From Balaenoptera acutorostrata (taxonomy: Eukaryota > Chordata > Mammalia > Artiodactyla > Balaenopteridae), in NCBI RefSeq assembly GCF_949987535.1, contig NC_080067.1, forward strand, positions 79,943,985 to 80,007,984: DNA of 64,000 nt. The letters run 5' to 3'. A program made the translations under genes and the position numbers. Shown here one piece after another: positions 59,867 to 64,000 of the stretch (its first letter is position 1; every line of letters starts with the position of its first letter). The notes beneath the pieces were generated by a model. The model was not told the DNA's origin and ran no database searches. It was given only the letters and a program-made list of their open reading frames with translations.

Positions 59867-61200
59867 CAGATTATATTTTATCTCTTTAGTTTAATATTAT
59901 TTTCATTAGAGGAAACCACAAAGTAAACTTTGTGTATAACTTTGTGTATAATAATGTTTAAGGCTGTATTTGCATTATTAATCTGTGTCCTAGGTTCTGA
60001 CCTCAAATGTAATAGTACCTTTCAGAAGGTTGGAGAACATTATTTAATTAAGATCTGTTAGTTTTTTTCCCCTCAACATTTCTCAAATGAAAAATTGTTA
60101 TATTTGGAATTCATATATAGAAAGAGGGATGATCGGTTTTTCCCCTGTTTCATAATGAGTAAACATTCACTGGTATACTTAAACTATATTGTGCAACTGA
60201 CTTAGGGTAGAAAACAGGAAAGAGTTCCTGACAGACTTACTAGCCATTGAAAAGGGGAATTGAGGAACTTGCCTTTGGGATCTTTCCTCAAGGTCATAAA
60301 AACAGAAATAATTCTGATATACACAGTTGTTCTGTTTGGTCTCTGAAGAAAGGAACTAGACCATTAATTGACTTATCAGAATTTGAGCTAGTAAAGATTT
60401 CTTTGTTCGAAGGAGAGAGAAGAAAAAGGAGAAAAACAAAGGCAAAAGAATGACCAGAAACCCATTATTCTTTAACTGTGTCACCAAGTTTTGTATTTTG
60501 TTTTTAATATTTTGAGAACATTAAGTTCTTGATTTTTTGCCTGATTAGGATTGGTTTTCTTTGCCTAGCTACATAGAACAGATGGGCGTCTTGTTTGATA
60601 GGGTTTGGTTATGGGAAGAGAAAGTTAAAGGCAGAGACATTAACAGAATCATTTCCTTTTTAAAATCCTCATAACTTAAAACTTAATACAATACCAAAGA
60701 TAATAAACTCATGAAGGCTGTCTTGCACAAAGGTAATGGAATGAGGTACCACTGAGAGAGATGGGACACCATCCCCACATAAACATGGAAAGTGACATCT
60801 GATAAGATTATAGAATCTTGGGATTTGAAACTTTTATTTGTTGCTTAAATAGAAATAAGAAATTATGTTTCTCTTAACCAGTTATTTGGAGCGAAGACCC
60901 TATTGAGATGAGAGTAAACATTTTTGGTTTTTCAGGGGGCTGTTTTATTGATTGAAAAACTATGCAGAGAACATTTTGTGGCATTAAGACTGCATAAGCA
61001 ACTACAAGCTTTCTATACCTGCACCTAGAATTCTCTTCATCCCCAAAGTTTCTTCCTGACAACTCCAGAGATGCATGAATATCTAAATATAGATTACAGA
61101 AGTTAGACTTGACATGTACAGTCACTTTAAAATTTTACTTTTATAGTGTTAGCTTAAAAATAGGGCAAATATTTAATTCTCAAAACATCTTAACTTATAG

Positions 61201-61254
61201 GTAGTGGTAAGGTCCCCTGGCAGGTGGTCAAAGCCTGCAGAGCCTAAGTTTCAG
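61201..61254 (+). other. candidate cassette exon between OSBPL11 exons 7 and 8
   Basis: Bordered by aacttatAG and CAG|GTAAGA, a strong donor. The 54 nt read 18 open codons in phase 0 (VVVRSPGRWSKPAEPKFQ), the same phase as the exon 7/8 junction, so inclusion would keep the OSBPL11 frame. It is about 56% GC in flanks that look near one third GC. The upstream pyrimidine tract is poor, so the exon may be weak or unused. I do not know of an annotated isoform with it. No repeat family is recognised in it. Confidence 0.3.
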
Positions 61255-61546
61255 GTAAGACATTTTCACTCTTTCTGAAAAATCCTGTTTTCACAAAATA
61301 TGTGTGTTTTATGTGTGATACTTATGACAAAACCACAGTATGTTCAATGTCAGTGATAATGGGTTCATTGAAGGAAATCTGTTCCATGGCCAAGTGATGG
61401 AAGTTGTATCTTCAGGAAGATTTTTGTCTGTTCTCAGATTCATTTAGGCCCAATATAAATGTCTTCATCTGATGTTTATACTTTTATTCTTAATGGATAT
61501 TAATAAGCGCTAGTAACAATAGACTTTTGCTTTATTTTGCATCAAG

Positions 61547-61687
61547 GAACCTGAAGAAATAAATGCAGATGATGAGGTGGAGGATACTTGTGACAACAAG
61601 GAGGATGACCTGGGAGCTGTGGAAGAGCAACGCAGTGTTATCCTACATCTCTTATCACAGCTCAAGCTGGGCATGGACTTAACAAGA
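61547..61687 (+). CDS. OSBPL11: OSBPL11 presumed exon 8 (acidic segment leading to ORD)
   Basis: A 141-nt exon after ttgcatcaAG and before GTAAGT: 47 codons, phase 0 at both ends. It begins [20 protein letters not shown], a strongly acidic stretch, then reads [20 protein letters not shown] and ends TR. The last part is the lid and entry to the OSBP-related lipid-binding domain, which in ORP9/ORP11 exchanges phosphatidylserine and PI4P between ER and Golgi or endosome membranes. The rest of that domain is encoded beyond 64000; nothing resembling its next exon was found in 61688-64000. A possible cassette exon lies 292 bp upstream (61201-61254). Confidence 0.95.
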
Positions 61688-62029
61688 GTAAGTAATGGGA
61701 TAAACAGTCTAAGGAGATCATTAGATTAGGACTATACCTATGATTGTTAACGTCAGGGCTTTTTAACCTTTATGAGTTGGTTTCTTAGTCTCTTGATCAG
61801 CATTTATTTTCATAAAAAATGTGATAGGTTTTTTGTGCAGCATTAAGTCATATGGCAAATAAAGACCTATAGTCTTGTTCCTGTACAAAATAAAAGGGGT
61901 CCATTGGGATACAGAATTGGAAAATCTAAAGAAAAGGATATAATCCCACAAAACCAGTAAAGTCATTGATACTTCTACTTTATTCTTACTTCCCATTTTG
62001 GATAGTGCATTTTGGGTATTAATCTATAA

Positions 62030-62965
62030 CAGAGATCAGCAAACATTTTCTGTAAAGGACCAGATAGTAGATATTTTTAGCTATGTGGACATAGATCGCT
62101 GTTGGAACTATACTTGACTCTTGAACAATGTAGGGGTTAGGGGCGCCAACCCCCCATGTAGTTGAAAATCTGCATATAATTTTTGACTCCCCCAAAACTT
62201 AACTACTAATAATCTGTTGTTGACTGGAAGCCTTACCAATAACATAAACACTCAATTAATGCAAATTTTGTTTCTATGTATATGTATTGCTAGTATATAC
62301 TAGACATCAAAAATGAAAAGATAATGTGAAAAAAATTTATATTTATTTACAGATATAATGATTCATGCATTGATAATGAAGAAGCAGCAATATGATTGCT
62401 TTATGGTAGCCTAGTATAATCAGCTTCATGGTAGCCTAGCCTATACACTAATGAATGAATTGTTATAAAATTTTTATGACATACAGTATTGCAGTCATAT
62501 TCATGAAACAATATTGGAAACATTGTTACATTTTAAAAAAAAACCCACATACCTGTGATAATACACAGTTTTTCTCTCATTGTGAGAGAGGTACGGTACT
62601 TTAATGTAATTCTTTGAAAGCGAGGTTATAAAACAGTAAGAAAACTAACATATTATTCATTTTATATTACATATTACTCACCTTAAGCCTGTGTAAGAAT
62701 AGACTATCCACTTCAATACAAGTCTTGCACATGATGTTCTACATGTATATTTTTGTATATTTATTGGAAAAAATCCATGTATAAGTGGACCTGCAATTCA
62801 AACCCGTATTGTTTAAGGATCAGCAGTACTCAACTCAGCCTTTGTAGTGTGAAAGCAGCCATAGATAATATGTTGGATGGGCATGGATGTATTTCAACAA
62901 AAGTTTATTTACACAAACAGGATGCCAGATTTGGCCCAAAGGCCATAGTTTGCAAACCCCTGGTC
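62030..62965. mobile_element. hAT-type element split by a Tigger
   Basis: The left part 62030-62108 (gatcagcaaacattttctgt) and right part 62828-62965 (ggccatagtttgcaaacccc) are inverted-repeat ends of a Charlie-like element. The centre is occupied by the Tigger at about 62110-62827. Confidence 0.65.
62110..62827 (+). mobile_element. Tigger-type DNA transposon inside the hAT element
   Basis: Ends 'cttgactcttgaacaatgta' and 'cccgtattgtttaaggatca' are inverted repeats, flanked by TA. No transposase frame remains. Confidence 0.72.
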
Positions 62966-63009
62966 TACAGCCTTGCTACTTTAAAAGTGTGGCCTGAATT
63001 AATTTGATA

Positions 63010-63112
63010 GAGTCCTTTCACTATATATGTGTATATCAAATCACTACAGTGTACACTTTAAATATCTTACAGTTTTATTTGTCAATTATGCCTTAATAAA
63101 ACTGAGAGAAGA
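63010..63112 (+). mobile_element. short L1 3' end, + strand
   Basis: Sense terminus: 'gtgtacactttaaatatctt' and 'gtcaattatgccttaataaa'. Confidence 0.65.
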
Positions 63113-63116
63113 AAAC

Positions 63117-63264
63117 AAGTGTGGTCTGAAGATCAGTAGCATCACCATCACCTGAGAACTTGTTAGAAAAGCATAATCTCAGCCCCCAATCTCGAAGTTA
63201 GAGAACCAGAATCTTCATTTCAGTAATATGTATATATACATTAAAGTTTGAGAAGCACTGATCT
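63117..63264 (+). mobile_element. MER5A-like hAT fragment
   Basis: 'catcaccatcacctgagaac', 'ttgttagaaaagcataatct' and the end 'gtttgagaagcactg' match MER5A wording. Confidence 0.8.
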
Positions 63265-63540
63265 GTAGTTTTTAATTTTAGGCCCATCTTCTCCATTCCC
63301 AGTTTATCTAATTAGTGTGCCTTAATTTGTTTTAACAATTAATCCATGATGTTGATTTAAAAAGCCAGTAAGGTTCAAAACCTATGTATGTCAAACATTT
63401 ACTACTGTGGAATTACATACTTTGAGTTACTGTTGACACTACTTTGCATTAGTGTGGGATTTCACACTAATTGACTTCACGAGGTATATTTCAAATTGAG
63501 GTTTTTGAAGGTAGTGGAAGTGTAAATTAAAAGGTTGTTT

Positions 63541-63825
63541 GGGGGCTTCCCTGGTGGTGCAGTGGTTGAGAATCTGCCTGCCAATGCAGGGGACACGGGT
63601 TCGAGCCCTGGTCTGGGAAGATCCCACATGCCACGGAGCAACTGGGCCCGTGAGCCACAACTACTGAGCCTGCGCGTCTGGAGCCTGTGCCCCGCAACGG
63701 GAGGGGCCGCGATAGTGAAAGGCCCGCGCACCGCGATGAAGAGCGGCCCCCGCACCGCGATGAAGAGTGGCCCCCACTTGCCACAACTAGAGAAAGCCCT
63801 CACACGAAAGAAATAAAAAAAAAAA
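63541..63825 (+). mobile_element. CHR-type SINE, long form with internal repeat
   Basis: Starts gggggcttccctggtggtgc. Repeats aattaaaaggttgttt (63525-63540) and a 17-nt copy (63826-63842). The unit 'gcaccgcgatgaagag' occurs twice. Of the subfamily with 12818 and 39461. Confidence 0.95.
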
Positions 63826-64000
63826 AATTTAAAAGGTTGTTTGATTCCAGTGAGTTACTCACCTGAAAATGCAACTTAAATATAGAAAGCATTTTGCCTT
63901 TAGCATTCACTTTGAAGCATTTCAAAATCAAAAACACTTTTCTTTCTTTACTTAGACTTATAGTAATTATAGGAGGGTTTTTAAGTAAATTGATTGAATT

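Larger units (their letters stand above)
56018..61546 (+). other. OSBPL11: OSBPL11 intron 7
   Basis: Holds SINEs, old L1-like sequence, a MIR, a short L1 end and the candidate cassette exon. 57241-57824 (weak L2-like), 57976-59184 and 59867-61200 are otherwise unassigned. Confidence 0.8.
61688..64000 (+). other. OSBPL11: OSBPL11 intron 8 (5' part)
   Basis: Runs to the window end. It contains the hAT/Tigger composite, an L1 end, MER5A and a SINE. 61688-62029, 63265-63524 and 63843-64000 show nothing recognisable, and no ORD exon. Confidence 0.8.

Noticed and set aside
1..64000. CRISPR arrays, operons, phage or other microbial systems
   Set aside because: Spliced mammalian exons, SINEs and L1s explain the window; the many similar repeats are dispersed SINEs without regular spacing.

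Overview
The window is mammalian nuclear DNA, most likely from a cetacean (whale, dolphin or porpoise). It holds about 31 tRNA-derived SINEs of the CHR type. They share the head 'ggcttccctggtggcgcag', and the long copies end in an AAATAAATAAAT-type tail. This family is known from cetaceans, hippos and ruminants. The long forms are the type I associate with cetaceans, and I see no BovB/ART2 elements of the ruminant type; hippo is the main alternative. All bacterial-style features are absent. Apart from the seven short exons of one gene, the sequence is intron and repeat.

The gene is OSBPL11 (oxysterol-binding protein-related protein 11, ORP11) on the + strand. Seven internal exons are readable, presumably exons 2 to 8: 27412-27480, 33091-33266, 34129-34208, 35853-36029, 51801-52002, 55872-56017 and 61547-61687. 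All have AG/GT borders and their phases join into one open frame of about 330 codons. They encode the PH domain, the serine-rich linker, the helical middle segment and the acidic stretch before the lipid-transfer domain. Exon 1 with the promoter, and the exons for the ORD domain with its EQVSHHPPVS signature, lie outside the window. The window therefore starts in intron 1 (1-27411) and ends in the intron after exon 8.

Repeat layout. Intron 1 holds L1 fragments nested in each other (1-4835), many SINEs, an MLT1-type LTR with a 157-bp tandem duplication (10050-10359), and a processed histone H3.3 (H3-3A) pseudogene broken by two SINEs (11113-12630). Intron 5 (36030-51800) holds a nearly complete L1 on the - strand (38277-44406). 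It sits inside one SINE and carries another inside its ORF2. Beyond it lie an old hAT-like element with an LTR inside it (about 45126-47465) and a Tigger element (50160-50697). The last intron has a Tigger inside a hAT-type element (62030-62965) and a MER5A.

The most unusual signals are small retroposed RNA pieces. An exact 18-nt 3' end of tRNA-Phe including CCA, with an A-rich tail, sits inside a SINE at 4111-4163. It stops exactly next to tRNA position 58. A 5' half of tRNA-Gln without a tail lies at 8791-8828 between short direct repeats. Three SINEs carry unique sequence between their tail and the target-site duplication, which looks like 3' transduction. Two open, well-bordered exon-like segments (61201-61254 and 48108-48206) could add or end OSBPL11 isoforms. 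Family names for old repeats are from memory and were not checked with a database.
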